Positions 1 through 8,990 of a stretch of DNA of 64,000 bases are shown piece after piece. Source of the stretch: DATBAK01 sp038240075 (GTDB taxonomy: Bacteria > Actinomycetota > Acidimicrobiia > IMCC26256 > PALSA-610); the NCBI GenBank assembly GCA_038240075.1, contig JBBSEC010000002.1, positions 32,550 through 96,549 on the forward strand, given 5' to 3'. Made by a program: the position numbers and the translations under genes. The notes under the pieces were generated by a model. The model was not told the origin of the DNA, ran no database searches, and saw nothing but the letters and a program-made list of their open reading frames with translations. How positions within the stretch are numbered: the first letter of the stretch is position 1; every line of letters starts with the position of its first letter.

Positions 1-477
1 CGCTACGGCCCCGCTCGGCGATCCATCCTGCGGGAGCGGGAACGCGCGCAGATGCAGCGTCTGGCGGGGCGGCCCGAACAGAATCAGCTCGCGCTCCGCG
101 GGCTGACCGTGCAACGCCTGGTCGAGCAGCTCACCGATGGCCTGCTCCGCGACCGCGTCGGAGTGACGCGCGCCGCTGAAGCGGGTGGCGGCCGCGTTGC
201 AGACGAGCACGTGGCCGTCGCGACCGACCACCGTCACGCCGTCGGGCACGGCGTGCAGTGCAGCGGCGAGCCGGTCGCGATCGACGCGCAGTCCCTCGGC
301 GTCGACTTCGAGCTGCGCGAGCATCGCGTCGATCCGCTCGGTCGGCGCAGGGTTCGCGTCGGCATCGTTGGGTTCGGCGAGCGCCGCAACCCGACGCTCG
401 AGCCGGCGCGCGCTGATGAGCACCGCGACAAGCAGGGCGACGGCGCAGACGAAGAAGACCAGCGCCAGCGCAGTCAT
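1..477 (-). CDS. SenX3/PhoR-type sensor histidine kinase, N-terminal part (runs off left edge)
   Basis: The first 159 residues are visible; the kinase core lies beyond the left edge. Seen: a start ATG at 477, one hydrophobic segment at about residues 3-22, then a basic stretch and a PAS-like domain at about 60-150 (pattern VPDGVTVVGRDGHVLVCNAA). A single membrane anchor followed by PAS is the layout of actinobacterial SenX3, the phosphate-sensing kinase that works with RegX3. Its place 34 nt downstream of pstB on the same strand supports that role. The histidine and ATPase domains are not in view, so the exact family is inferred from the N-terminus and context. Confidence 0.7.
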   Translation of the reverse strand, partial: MTALALVFFVCAVALLVAVLISARRLERRVAALAEPNDADANPAPTERIDAMLAQLEVDAEGLRVDRDRLAAALHAVPDGVTVVGRDGHVLVCNAAATRFSGARHSDAVAEQAIGELLDQALHGQPAERELILFGPPRQTLHLRAFPLPQDGSPSGAVA

Positions 478-511
478 GCGCGCCGGTTCGTGAGGTTTCG
501 CGCGTCCGGCT

Positions 512-1381
512 TCATCCGAACCTCCCGGTGATGTAGCCCTCAGTGCGCGAATCGGTGGGACGCGTGAAGATCACCTCGGTGCGGTCGTACTCCACGAGGC
601 GGCCGCGGCGGTTGCCGTCGACGACCTCGGCGGTGAAGAAGCCGGTGCGGTCCGACACCCGCGCGGCCTGCTGCATGTTGTGGGTCACGATGACGATCGT
701 GTAGTCGCGCTTGAGGTCGGTCATCAGGTCTTCGATGCGCGCCGTCGCGATCGGGTCGAGCGCGGAGCACGGCTCGTCCATGAGGATGACGTCGGGCTTC
801 ACTGCGATCGCCCGCGCGATGCACAGCCGCTGCTGCTGACCGCCCGAAAGCGCGAGCGCGCTCTTCTTCAGCTTGTCCTTGACCTCGTCCCAGAGCGCGG
901 CGGAAGTCAACGCCGACTCGACGATCGTGTCGAGCTCCGACCGCTTCACACCGTTGATGCGCGGCCCGTACGCCACGTTGTCGTACACCGACTTCGGGAA
1001 CGGGTTGGGCTTCTGGAACACCATGCCGATGCGCCGGCGGACCTCGGCCGAGTCGACCTTCGGACCGTAGAGATCCTCACCGTGGTAGCGGACCGTCCCG
1101 GTGATGCGCGCCTCGGGCGTGAGGTCGTGCATGCGGTTGAGGCAGCGCAGCACGGTCGTCTTGCCGCAGCCCGAGGGGCCGATGAAGGCCGTGATCTCCC
1201 GCGCCGAGATGTCGAGGTCGACGTCTTCGACCGCGAGCACGGTCCCGTAGTGGACCGTCAGGTGCGAGAGCTCGAACACGGTCACGCGCGGGTCATCGTC
1301 AGTCTCGCGAGACGAAACTGCCGAGGGCTGCAGCCGAGGAATCATCGTCTCGGTATCGGGCACCGGTTCCTCCTGGGTCAT
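512..1381 (-). CDS. pstB: Phosphate ABC transporter ATP-binding protein PstB
   Basis: ATPase of the high-affinity PstSCAB phosphate importer, on the inner face of the membrane. The 289-residue protein shows Walker A GPSGCGKTT (68-76), the ABC signature LSGGQQQR (178-185), Walker B VILMDEP (198-204) and the switch His234. About 35 N-terminal residues precede the usual PstB start, but the ATG at 1381 overlaps the pstA stop by 4 nt (ATGA), which favours this start. It is the last pst gene before the SenX3-like kinase and is likely co-transcribed with pstSCA. Confidence 0.96.
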   Translation of the reverse strand: MTQEEPVPDTETMIPRLQPSAVSSRETDDDPRVTVFELSHLTVHYGTVLAVEDVDLDISAREITAFIGPSGCGKTTVLRCLNRMHDLTPEARITGTVRYHGEDLYGPKVDSAEVRRRIGMVFQKPNPFPKSVYDNVAYGPRINGVKRSELDTIVESALTSAALWDEVKDKLKKSALALSGGQQQRLCIARAIAVKPDVILMDEPCSALDPIATARIEDLMTDLKRDYTIVIVTHNMQQAARVSDRTGFFTAEVVDGNRRGRLVEYDRTEVIFTRPTDSRTEGYITGRFG

Positions 1382-2280
1382 GAGGCGGTCGAACGACGCG
1401 AGTAGATCGCGGTGAAGATTCGGGCGAGCACGGTGAAGACGAACACGATCCCGATCAACGTCAGTGCCGCGGCCCAGGCCCGCTGCTGCGATGCAGCGTA
1501 CGGCGAGCTCGCGTTCTGGAAGATCTGCACCGACAGGGCCGTGTTCCCGCCGTGGAAGAGCGAGCGATTCGTGCGGTAGACGGGGCTGAGCACGAAGATG
1601 AGCGGAGCGGTCTCTCCGGCGGCTCTCGCGACCGCGAGCAACGCGCCGCTCACGATGCCGGGCGCCGCCGCGGGAAGGACGATTCGCATGATCGTGCGGG
1701 CCTGGCGACTCCCGAGCGCGGTGCTCCCCTCCCGGAGCTCCGCGGGCACGAGCCGCAGCATCTCGTCGGTGGTGCGGATGACGATCGGGAGCATCAGACA
1801 GGCCAACGCCAAGGCGCCGGCGAACGCGTTCAGGTTCTTGGTCTTCAGGACGACGGCCGTGTAGATGAAGAGGCCCATCACGATCGAGGGGACCCCGGTC
1901 ATGATCTCCGCGAAGAACCGCAGCACGCGCGCGATCACGCTGCGGCGCCCGTACTCACTCAGGTAGACGCCGCCGAGCACCCCGAGCGGCACCGCCATCG
2001 CGGTCGCCGCGCCGGTGATCAGCAACGTGCCGAAGACGGCGGGCCCCATGCCCGGTCCGGGAGTGATCTGGGTCGGGATGTCCTTGGTGAGGAACGCGTA
2101 GCTGAAGAGCTGGTGGCCGCGCGCCACGACGTACCCGACGAGCAGCGCGAGCGGCACGAGCACGATGATGAACGACAGCACGATGCACGCGGTTGCGAAG
2201 CCGTTTCGAATCGCACGCGATCGGTGCTTCGCGGCGGGACCGAGGCGGGTGACCGGAACGCCGGCCGTGATGGCGGTCAT
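1378..2280 (-). CDS. pstA: Phosphate ABC transporter permease PstA
   Basis: Integral membrane half of the phosphate channel, pairing with PstC. The 300-residue protein has about six hydrophobic helices, with the binding-protein-dependent permease signature around 195-215 (EGSTALGSRQARTIMRIVLP), the EAA loop that contacts PstB. Both ends overlap their neighbours by 4 nt (pstC upstream, pstB downstream), so translation is probably coupled. Length and the FVLSPVYRT region fit PstA rather than PstC. Confidence 0.95.
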   Translation of the reverse strand: MTAITAGVPVTRLGPAAKHRSRAIRNGFATACIVLSFIIVLVPLALLVGYVVARGHQLFSYAFLTKDIPTQITPGPGMGPAVFGTLLITGAATAMAVPLGVLGGVYLSEYGRRSVIARVLRFFAEIMTGVPSIVMGLFIYTAVVLKTKNLNAFAGALALACLMLPIVIRTTDEMLRLVPAELREGSTALGSRQARTIMRIVLPAAAPGIVSGALLAVARAAGETAPLIFVLSPVYRTNRSLFHGGNTALSVQIFQNASSPYAASQQRAWAAALTLIGIVFVFTVLARIFTAIYSRRSTAS

Positions 2281-3266
2281 GCGCCACCCGCGCGCGCCTC
2301 GACCCGGGCGACGAGGCCGCGGGCGATGACACCGATGATGATGGTGATGGCGAAGAGCGCGACGCCGAGGCCGACGAGCGCCGCGCGGTACAGATCCTGC
2401 GCCTCGCCGAACTGGTTCACGATCACCGAGGCCATCGTCTCACCGGGCGAGAACAGCCGACCGGTGAGCTCCGTCGACGAGCCGATGAGCAGCACGACGG
2501 CGATCGTCTCGCCCATCGCGCGCCCGAGACCGATGAGCACGGCGCCGACGATCCCGCCGCGACTGTGCGGGAACACCGCGCCGCGAATCATCTCCCATCG
2601 GGTTGCGCCCAGCGCGACCGCCGCCTCCTTCTGTGCCGTGGGCACGGTCACGAAGACCTCGCGTGTGATCGACGTGATGATCGGCGTGATCATGAGACCG
2701 ACGACGAGCCCGGCCGTCATGAAGCTCACCCCACTCAGCGGCCGGCCCGACAGCAACGTGTTGAGGATCGGAACGTGCGCAAAGTCCGACGCGAGGTCCT
2801 TGTAGAAGCCGATGATCTTCGGCGCGACGACCAGGAGCCCCCAGAGCCCGTAGACGACCGACGGAACCGCGGCGAGCAGGTCGACGACGGTGACGATCCA
2901 ACGCCGCAACTTCCCCGGCGCGATCTCGGTGATGAACAACGCCAGCCCGATGCTCACCGGCACCGCGAACACCAGCGCGATCGCGGACACGAGGAGCGTC
3001 CCGCCGATGAACGCCAGCGCGCCGAAGCGCTGCTTCGGGACGTCCCACGTCGTCGACGTGAAGAAGTGGATGCCCTCTTTCGAGAACGCGGGCCACGCGG
3101 TGTGCGTCGTCGAGAACGCGATGAGGCCGAGGATGATCAGCACCGAGAAGCCGGCGAGCATCGCCAGCAACCGGAACCCGACGTCGACGACGCGACCCGG
3201 AGGCCGGTGGCCGTCGGTGAGGTGGGCGACCGGCGCGGAGTCCTGAGACGGTGATTCGGCGACCAT
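2277..3266 (-). CDS. pstC: Phosphate ABC transporter permease PstC
   Basis: Second membrane subunit of the Pst phosphate importer. The 329-residue protein has a hydrophilic N-terminus of about 30 residues and six predicted helices. The permease EAA loop is seen near 215-235 (EAAVALGATRWEMIRGAVFP). The motif AVPSVVYGLWGL is characteristic of PstC. It follows pstS with a gap of 54 nt and overlaps pstA by 4 nt, giving the usual order S-C-A-B. Confidence 0.95.
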   Translation of the reverse strand: MVAESPSQDSAPVAHLTDGHRPPGRVVDVGFRLLAMLAGFSVLIILGLIAFSTTHTAWPAFSKEGIHFFTSTTWDVPKQRFGALAFIGGTLLVSAIALVFAVPVSIGLALFITEIAPGKLRRWIVTVVDLLAAVPSVVYGLWGLLVVAPKIIGFYKDLASDFAHVPILNTLLSGRPLSGVSFMTAGLVVGLMITPIITSITREVFVTVPTAQKEAAVALGATRWEMIRGAVFPHSRGGIVGAVLIGLGRAMGETIAVVLLIGSSTELTGRLFSPGETMASVIVNQFGEAQDLYRAALVGLGVALFAITIIIGVIARGLVARVEARAGGA

Positions 3267-3320
3267 CAGATGGGTGGCGGACCTTGCAGTGACGTGATCG
3301 CCTGCCCGGTCCGAGCCATG

Positions 3321-4412
3321 CTAGGGGACAACGATCTTGTCGACTTGAGCCTTGGCCTTCGCGAGCAGCGCCGGAGGCAGTGCGGCGAAGTTGAGCGCCT
3401 CGGCCTTCGACTGACCCGCGTCGAGCACGTACTCGAGCAAGGCCTTGAGCGCGGTGCCCTGAGCGTGGCTCGTCTGCTTCGCGTACACGATGATGTACGT
3501 CGGCGACGTGATCGGATACGCGTCGGGTCCGGATGCGTTCATCGGCGAGACGGTGACGTCGGCCGTCACCGTCGCGGCCGCCATGGCCGCGGTCGCTCCG
3601 GCAAGGGTCGGCGGCACGGCGGTGCCCGCCGAGTTCTTCACGGACGCGACGCTCAACTGCGCCAGGGTTGCGTCCGCGAAGTCGACGTAACCGATCGCAC
3701 CGTCGGTGCTCTTGATCTTGCCGGCGACGCCCGCGTTCTTGGCGGCCCCGATCGTGCTGCTCGCCCAGTTCACCGTCTTGCCACTCCCCAGGGTCCAGTC
3801 GCTCGCGGCCGCTTGGGTGAGGTACGTCGTGAAGTTGTTGGTCGTGCCCGAGCCGTCACTGCGGTGCACCACCGTGATCGACGTCGACGGCAGCGTGACA
3901 CCCGGGTTGTCGGCCGCGATCTCCGACGCGTCCCACTTCGTGATCTTGGTCGAGAAGATCTTGGCGATCGTCGCGGCCGAGAGCGTGAGCTTGGTCACGC
4001 CACTCAGGTTGTACGAGATCGTGATCGGTGCCGAGACGATCGGGATGTACAGGAACGCCCCGCCCTTGAACTTCGTCACGTCGCCCGGCACCACGAGGCT
4101 GTCGGAGCCTGCGAAGTCGACGAGCTGCCCCTCGAGGTCGGTCTGGCCCTGCCCCGACCCGGCGGGGTTGTAGTTGACCGTCACGTTGGGTTGCGCGTCG
4201 GTGGTGAAGTCGCGGAAGACCTCTTCGTCGAACGGGTCCTGGAACGACGAGCCCGATCCCTTCAGCGTCGTCGCCGGGAGCTTCGCGCTCGTGCTGCCAC
4301 CGGGGCCCGTGGCCGCAGGCTTGCCGCTGCCACTGCTGCCGCAGGCGGCGGCGAGCACCAGGATCACCGCGGCGAGCGGAACGAGCGCGTTGCGACGTAG
4401 GAAGGTTGTCAT
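3321..4412 (-). CDS. pstS: Phosphate-binding lipoprotein PstS
   Basis: Extracellular phosphate-binding component of PstSCAB, anchored by lipid. The ATG at 4412 is preceded by GAGGAGG about 10 nt upstream; longer in-frame extension has no such site. The 363-residue protein starts with a lipoprotein signal peptide ending in LAAAC, with the acylated Cys at residue 24, then a Ser/Gly linker. The phosphate-binding signatures GSGSSFQDP and HRSDGSGTT are visible. It is first in the pst operon and is probably induced under phosphate starvation; see the candidate PHO box upstream. Confidence 0.95.
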   Translation of the reverse strand: MTTFLRRNALVPLAAVILVLAAACGSSGSGKPAATGPGGSTSAKLPATTLKGSGSSFQDPFDEEVFRDFTTDAQPNVTVNYNPAGSGQGQTDLEGQLVDFAGSDSLVVPGDVTKFKGGAFLYIPIVSAPITISYNLSGVTKLTLSAATIAKIFSTKITKWDASEIAADNPGVTLPSTSITVVHRSDGSGTTNNFTTYLTQAAASDWTLGSGKTVNWASSTIGAAKNAGVAGKIKSTDGAIGYVDFADATLAQLSVASVKNSAGTAVPPTLAGATAAMAAATVTADVTVSPMNASGPDAYPITSPTYIIVYAKQTSHAQGTALKALLEYVLDAGQSKAEALNFAALPPALLAKAKAQVDKIVVP

Positions 4413-4597
4413 CGGGCGGGGCCTCCTCGAGGGGTCAGCGTTGCGAATCCAGCTTGCGACCCGCGGGCAGCGACGGGCTGTCCGCGGGGTGGCCGGGAGG
4501 TGAACAACCCGTAACATCTGGGTGCGGAGCCTGCGACCAGGCGCGATGCAAGATCGGCGTGGCCACCAGGTGACATCGCGGCAAACGGGATGCGAAC

Positions 4598-4619
4598 GTT
4601 CACCGCGGATTCGTGATGT
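4598..4619. promoter_or_regulatory. Candidate PHO-box-like direct repeat between pstS and phoU
   Basis: Two adjacent 11-nt units, GTTCACCGCGG and ATTCGTGATGT, lie in the divergent pstS/phoU intergenic region. The first matches the GTTCACC core bound by actinobacterial PhoP/RegX3, and the TTC to TTC spacing is the expected 11 nt. The second unit is degenerate. The motif match is seen; regulation of pst and phoU from here is inferred. Confidence 0.35.
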
Positions 4620-4690
4620 CGGCCGCGGGCTGCAGCACGACGACCCATGATGGGTAGGCAGTCACGATGTCGGCGATACGGAGGATGCGG

Positions 4691-5395
4691 GTGACGATGA
4701 CCGAGTCGGGTGGGCGCCACGGATTCCAGGACGCCCTCGACGATCTGCGCATGGACGTGATCCGCCTGGCCGCCCTCGTGACCGAGGCGATCGGCGCCGG
4801 CACCCACGCACTCCTCGACGCCGACCTCGCGCTCGTCGACCAGGTGATCGCCGACGACCGCCAGATCAACGACCTCAACCACCACATCGAGCTCGGCGCG
4901 TACCGGCTGCTCGCGATGCAGCAGCCGACCGCGGGCGACCTCCGGGCCGTGCTCGCGGTGTTGCGCATCCTGCACGAGATCCAGCTCAGCGGAGACCTCA
5001 TGGTCACCGTCGCCAAGGCGGCCCGCCGGCTCTACCCGCAGGAGCTCCCGCCGCGCGTTCGCGGCATCCTCGAACGCATGGGCGACCAGGCGCAGGTGCA
5101 GATGCGCGCCGCGGTCGACGCGTTCGCCGACGGCGACCTCGCCCTCGCCGCCGCGCTCCCCGACATGGACGACGTCATGGACGACCTGCAGAAGGATCTG
5201 TTCCGGGCGATCCTCACCTCGGACAAGCTCGACGAGGGGATCCTCCAGCGGGCCGTGCAGATGGCGCTCGTCGGGCGGTACTACGAGCGGGTCGCGGACC
5301 ACGCGGTGCAGATCGGCCGCTGGGTCGCGTTCATGGTGACCGGCGATCTCCCCCGTCCGGGCGATGAGCCCGAGACGAAGCCCGACGAGGCCTGA
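4691..5395 (+). CDS. phoU: Phosphate transport regulator PhoU
   Basis: PhoU links the Pst importer to the sensor kinase and represses phosphate-starvation signalling when phosphate is plentiful; it acts at the cytoplasmic membrane face. About 234 residues form two three-helix PhoU domains, with the acidic metal-binding style motifs seen near residues 85-110 and 185-215 (for example VGRYYERVADHAVQIG). Of several in-frame starts (4667, 4685, 4691, 4697), GTG 4691 sits 6 nt after GGAGG and is preferred. It diverges from pstS, sharing a control region of about 280 nt. Confidence 0.92.
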   Translation: MTMTESGGRHGFQDALDDLRMDVIRLAALVTEAIGAGTHALLDADLALVDQVIADDRQINDLNHHIELGAYRLLAMQQPTAGDLRAVLAVLRILHEIQLSGDLMVTVAKAARRLYPQELPPRVRGILERMGDQAQVQMRAAVDAFADGDLALAAALPDMDDVMDDLQKDLFRAILTSDKLDEGILQRAVQMALVGRYYERVADHAVQIGRWVAFMVTGDLPRPGDEPETKPDEA

Positions 5396-5407
5396 TCCGG
5401 CGCCTCG

Positions 5408-5680
5408 CTACTCGCCTTCGTCGTAGCCGAGGTCCCATTCGAGGATGAGGTGCTCGCGCTCGGCGTCGCGTGCGACGCGCTCACGGTTCCGGCGGAACTG
5501 CGGATCGTGGGGCGGCAGCAGCTGCAGGCGGGCCTGGGCCCGCTGCGCGAACTCGTCGATCGCCTTGGGGTCACCGAACACGCGGTGAATGTCCCAGTGC
5601 GGAGCGACCGGGCCGAGGTAGACGACGCGCACGTGCCCCTGCGGCGGGACGTTCTCGAGCTCCTCGGGTTCCATGGCCAT
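5408..5680 (-). CDS. Conserved small hypothetical protein
   Basis: A 90-residue soluble protein, acidic at both ends and rich in Arg, Glu and Pro, with no membrane segment or recognised motif (core HVRVVYLGPVAPHWDIHRVF). It lies between phoU and the HtrA gene; phoU converges on it with a 12-nt gap. The HtrA gene stops 18 nt beyond its start side, so it is downstream of no obvious operon partner. I do not recognise the family. GC-biased codon positions and a sensible composition support it as a real gene. Confidence 0.65.
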   Translation of the reverse strand: MAMEPEELENVPPQGHVRVVYLGPVAPHWDIHRVFGDPKAIDEFAQRAQARLQLLPPHDPQFRRNRERVARDAEREHLILEWDLGYDEGE

Positions 5681-5698
5681 CAGGCGACTCTACCGGCC

Positions 5699-7237
5699 TC
5701 AGCTCGCAGGACGGGTAGCGAGCGTCGCGTGCAACGTCAGCTGCTTTCCGGCGCGATTCACGACGACGGCCACGTTCGCACCCGGCTTGTGACCCTTGAC
5801 CGCGCTCGTCAACGCCGGCGCGGTGGTGATGCCGGTCGTGTCGAACTTCACGATGACATCGCCGACGCGAATCCCGCCCTTGTCCGCAGGCGACGACGGC
5901 GTGACATCCGCGACGTACGCGCCGTGCGAGACGTGAAGGTTCGCCTGCGCCGCGAGGTCGCTCGTGACCGACTCGACCTCGACGCCGAGGAATCCCGAGA
6001 CTTGCGGCTTGCTCTGGCCCGACTCGAGCTTCTGCAACGTTGGCTCGGCCGACGAGATGGCGATGGCGAAGCCGATGTTGTTGGCGTCGGCGGGCGACGC
6101 GATGGCGGTGTTGATGCCGATGACCCGGCCCGACGAGTCGAGCAGCGGACCGCCCGAGTTGCCGGGGTTGATCGCGGCGTCGGTCTGGATCACATCGTGC
6201 AGCGTGCTGTTCTCGGTCGAGATCGTGCGGTGCAGGGCCGAGACGATTCCCGACGTCACCGTGGGCGTGCCCTCGAGCGCGAGCGCGTTGCCGATCGCGA
6301 CGACCGAATCGCCGACCTCGACCGCATCCGAGTCACCGAGCACGACGGTGGGTAGGTGCGTCAGACCGACCTTCACGACCGCAAGGTCGTGCGCAGCGTC
6401 GATACCGATGACCGACGCCGTCGCGGTGCGCGCGTCGGCAAGGGTCACCTTGATCGTGAACGCGTCGGCGGCGACGTGCGCGTTGGTGACGATGACACCG
6501 TCGCTCTGGACGATGAACCCGGTCCCGGTGCCCTGACCGTCGGGACCGTTGACGTCGATGCGCACGACCGCGGGCTGCACCTTGCGCAGGATCGCCTGAA
6601 TGTCGCCGTTGTGCACGATGACCGAGGCCGGGCGCAGCGGCGAGGTCGCGGGCGTCGACGACGACGAGTGGTCGTGGCCGAACGCGACGAACGATCCGGC
6701 GGTGACCAGCGCGGCCACCAGCGCACCGACGAGCCCGCCGATCAGGGCCGAGCGGGCTCCGCCCCCACGCCGGGGCGGTTCGGCCGGCGGCGACGGCGCG
6801 ACGGGAGCGGTCCACGCACCCGGAGGAGGTGGCGGAGCCGCGGCCGCCACGGCCGGCGCCGGGGTCCAGCTCGGCGTCCACCCGTACGGCAGGGTCGGGG
6901 CGTCCGACATCGGGGGCAACGGCGTGCCCGGCGCGGACGATGGCGAGCCGGCGGCAGGTGGGGCCCATGGGTTGGCGGGCTCGTGCGAAGGCCACCCCGG
7001 CGGCTCGTCGGGCGGGGGCACCGACGAGCCGGCCGAGGGGTCACCCGGGTCGCCCGGGGGGGCGGTCGACGACCCGGGGAGGACGGACGGGGCCGGTGTT
7101 GGCTGGACAACGTCATCACCCTGGGGTGGGGCAACTTCGCGACCGGCCGGGCCGTCGAGTCCATCAACGACGGGGCCCGGTTCGACATTCCCGGAACCCG
7201 TCGGCGGCTCGGTCCCCGCCTCGTCCTGCTCCGACAT
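5699..7237 (-). CDS. Membrane-anchored HtrA/DegP-family serine protease with PDZ domain
   Basis: Quality-control protease acting outside the cytoplasmic membrane. The ATG at 7237 follows GGAGG by 4 nt. The 512-residue protein has a long Pro/Gly/Ser-rich cytoplasmic region (1-155), one membrane helix (about 162-187), a trypsin-like domain and a C-terminal PDZ domain (about 415-505). The catalytic triad is intact: His254 in TNAHV, Asp284 in AAHDLAVVKV and Ser361 in NPGNSGGP. It is an active-looking counterpart to the degenerate HtrA at 22900-24054. It diverges from the whiB gene at 7427 with about 190 nt between them. Confidence 0.93.
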   Translation of the reverse strand: MSEQDEAGTEPPTGSGNVEPGPVVDGLDGPAGREVAPPQGDDVVQPTPAPSVLPGSSTAPPGDPGDPSAGSSVPPPDEPPGWPSHEPANPWAPPAAGSPSSAPGTPLPPMSDAPTLPYGWTPSWTPAPAVAAAAPPPPPGAWTAPVAPSPPAEPPRRGGGARSALIGGLVGALVAALVTAGSFVAFGHDHSSSSTPATSPLRPASVIVHNGDIQAILRKVQPAVVRIDVNGPDGQGTGTGFIVQSDGVIVTNAHVAADAFTIKVTLADARTATASVIGIDAAHDLAVVKVGLTHLPTVVLGDSDAVEVGDSVVAIGNALALEGTPTVTSGIVSALHRTISTENSTLHDVIQTDAAINPGNSGGPLLDSSGRVIGINTAIASPADANNIGFAIAISSAEPTLQKLESGQSKPQVSGFLGVEVESVTSDLAAQANLHVSHGAYVADVTPSSPADKGGIRVGDVIVKFDTTGITTAPALTSAVKGHKPGANVAVVVNRAGKQLTLHATLATRPAS

Positions 7238-7426
7238 GTTTCCTCCGTGGTGGACGTTCGAACTTTCTAGCCAACCGTGCGGCACCAATGGCATTCCGCC
7301 AGCGTCTGAGAATGTGCTGAGAGCGTTCCCCATCATCCGGCTGGAGACTGTCAGAATCGGCAACGGGAGTTCGACCCGTTGAACTCGGGGAACCACGGAT
7401 CCGTACCTGGCCCTGGAGGCGAGTGC

Positions 7427-7678
7427 ATGGAAGAGTCCCCGGACGACTACGACTGGATGCTCCGTGCCAAGTGTCGCGGCGCCACTCCTTCTGAGTTCTT
7501 TCCTTCCGACGGCGTGGGCGTCGAGTTCGCGCAGCGCATCTGCGGCAACTGCCCGGTGCGCGTCGAGTGCCTCGAGTACGCGTTGAAGTTCCGGATCGAG
7601 CACGGCGTGTGGGGCGGCGCCTCGGAACGGGAACGGCGCCGCATCCTGCGGCGGCGCCGTCAACTCAACCCGACGTAA
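7427..7678 (+). CDS. WhiB-family Fe-S transcriptional regulator
   Basis: Actinobacterial redox or NO-responsive transcription factor that binds a 4Fe-4S cluster and usually sigma factor region 4. The 83-residue protein has the four ligands Cys16, Cys39, Cys42 and Cys48 (C-x22-C-x2-C-x5-C), the turn GVWGG (60-64) and a basic C-terminus (ERERRRILRRRR) for DNA contact. The ATG at 7427 has GGAGG 7 nt upstream. It diverges from the HtrA gene. Which WhiB subfamily it belongs to is not clear from the sequence. Confidence 0.93.
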   Translation: MEESPDDYDWMLRAKCRGATPSEFFPSDGVGVEFAQRICGNCPVRVECLEYALKFRIEHGVWGGASERERRRILRRRRQLNPT

Positions 7679-7714
7679 TCGCGCGCCCGTCGCCGGCGCG
7701 ACGATTCGTGACGC

Positions 7715-7894
7715 TCAGGACGACGCGGTCTTGCCGTCGTCCTTCTTCTCTTCTTTGTCCTTGTCGTCGACGCCCTTCTTGAACTCGCGCGACGCCTCGC
7801 CGAGCGAGCGGGCGAGCTTCGGGAGCTTGGCGCCACCGAAGAGCAAGAGGACGATGAGCAGGATGATGAGAAGTTCAGTGGGCCCGAGACTCAT
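7715..7894 (-). CDS. tatA: Twin-arginine translocase subunit TatA/TatE
   Basis: Pore-forming component of the Tat system that exports folded proteins. The 59-residue protein has the short N-terminal membrane helix (about residues 6-19), the FGGAKLPKLARSLGEASREF hinge and amphipathic helix, and a charged Lys/Asp tail. ATG 7894 is preferred over the in-frame GTG 7903 because GGAAAGG lies 8 nt upstream of it. No tatB or tatC is adjacent. Short length and the FGGAKLP motif fit TatA/E rather than TatB. Confidence 0.93.
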   Translation of the reverse strand: MSLGPTELLIILLIVLLLFGGAKLPKLARSLGEASREFKKGVDDKDKEEKKDDGKTASS

Positions 7895-7945
7895 GTGCGG
7901 CACCTTTCCGGTGGCCTACGTGCGCAGAGGGTACCTTGCCCCGCC

Positions 7946-8935
7946 TCAGCGGACGAGGGCCGCGCCGAGCATGACGATGTCGTCGGGATGTCCGACCTGG
8001 AAGGGCAACGCGCCGACGCCCAGGATGAGGGTCTCGACGCCGAGCGCCTCCCACTCCGCAGCCTGCGCACGGACCTCCCCGACCGTGCCGACCAGCCGGC
8101 CCCGCCGCCACTGCGCCAACGAGACGTTGTCGAGCACCCCGGCCGGCGTTGCGGCCTTGAGCCGCTCGAACCGACGCTCGAGGTCGACCTCGTCCTCTCC
8201 GCAGAGCGCGTAGAGCCCGAGCGTCCGCCACACCGACGCCGGGTCGCGTCCAACGGCGGCGCACGCCGCGTCGAGCACCGCGAGGCGCTCGCGATAGTCG
8301 TCGGTTGTCCACGCCCAGCACGTGTTCCAGCCGTCGGCGTGCGCGGCGACAAGCGCGAGCAGCCGGTCACCCTTCCCGCCGACGAACACGCGCGGCCGCG
8401 GCTGTTGCCGCGCGGCCGGCCGGTTGATCGCGCCACGCGCGCGGTGATACGTGCCGTCGTACTCGAATGGTCCGCCGCCCAACAGTCCCGTGACGACGTC
8501 GACGGCCTCGCGCAACCGGTCGAGCCGCGCGCCCGGACGCGGCATCTCCAATCCGAGCGCGTCGTACTCGGGCTCGTACCAACCCGCTCCGAGCCCGACG
8601 TCGAGACGACCACGCGAGATGCAGTCGAGCGAGGCAAGCGCCTTGGCGAGCACCGCCGCGGGGCGCAGCGCTTCGAGCAGCACGAGCGTGCCCAACCGGA
8701 CGTCGGGCACGATCCGACTCAGTGCCGCGAGCGTGACCAGTGGCTCGTACACACCGTATTGGCCCGGGGCTCCGCCGTACTTCTCGATGTCGAGAAACAG
8801 GTGGTCGCTGAGCCACAACGACGCGTAGCCGGCGTTCGCGGCAACCTGCGCGTGCGCGACGATCGTGTCGAAGCGCAGGGGCGATTCACCGGCGACGGAG
8901 TAGTCGTACTGCGGCAGCGCCAATCCGATCTGCAT
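7946..8935 (-). CDS. Luciferase-like (LLM) F420-dependent oxidoreductase
   Basis: Bacterial-luciferase-fold oxidoreductase of 329 residues. The N-terminus MQIGLALPQYDYS, the LWLSDHLF segment and the GRLDVGLGAGWYEPEY motif (about 108-123) are typical of actinobacterial F420-using LLM proteins (TIGR03621-like, by memory of the family pattern). The substrate is unknown. It is transcribed alone or after nothing obvious; tatA lies 51 nt beyond its stop on the same strand and could be read from the same transcript. The cofactor F420 rather than FMN is inferred from the family. Confidence 0.85.
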   Translation of the reverse strand: MQIGLALPQYDYSVAGESPLRFDTIVAHAQVAANAGYASLWLSDHLFLDIEKYGGAPGQYGVYEPLVTLAALSRIVPDVRLGTLVLLEALRPAAVLAKALASLDCISRGRLDVGLGAGWYEPEYDALGLEMPRPGARLDRLREAVDVVTGLLGGGPFEYDGTYHRARGAINRPAARQQPRPRVFVGGKGDRLLALVAAHADGWNTCWAWTTDDYRERLAVLDAACAAVGRDPASVWRTLGLYALCGEDEVDLERRFERLKAATPAGVLDNVSLAQWRRGRLVGTVGEVRAQAAEWEALGVETLILGVGALPFQVGHPDDIVMLGAALVR

Positions 8936-8990
8936 GCACTGAGGCTACGGCGGCTTGTTCCTTCGCCTGCGAGCGACCATCATTTCACTC

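Noticed and set aside
8955..8990. Upstream TTG start for the formimidoyltransferase
   Set aside because: It adds 12 residues that precede the conserved domain and has no ribosome site; GTG 8991 begins the domain, though the choice is not certain.
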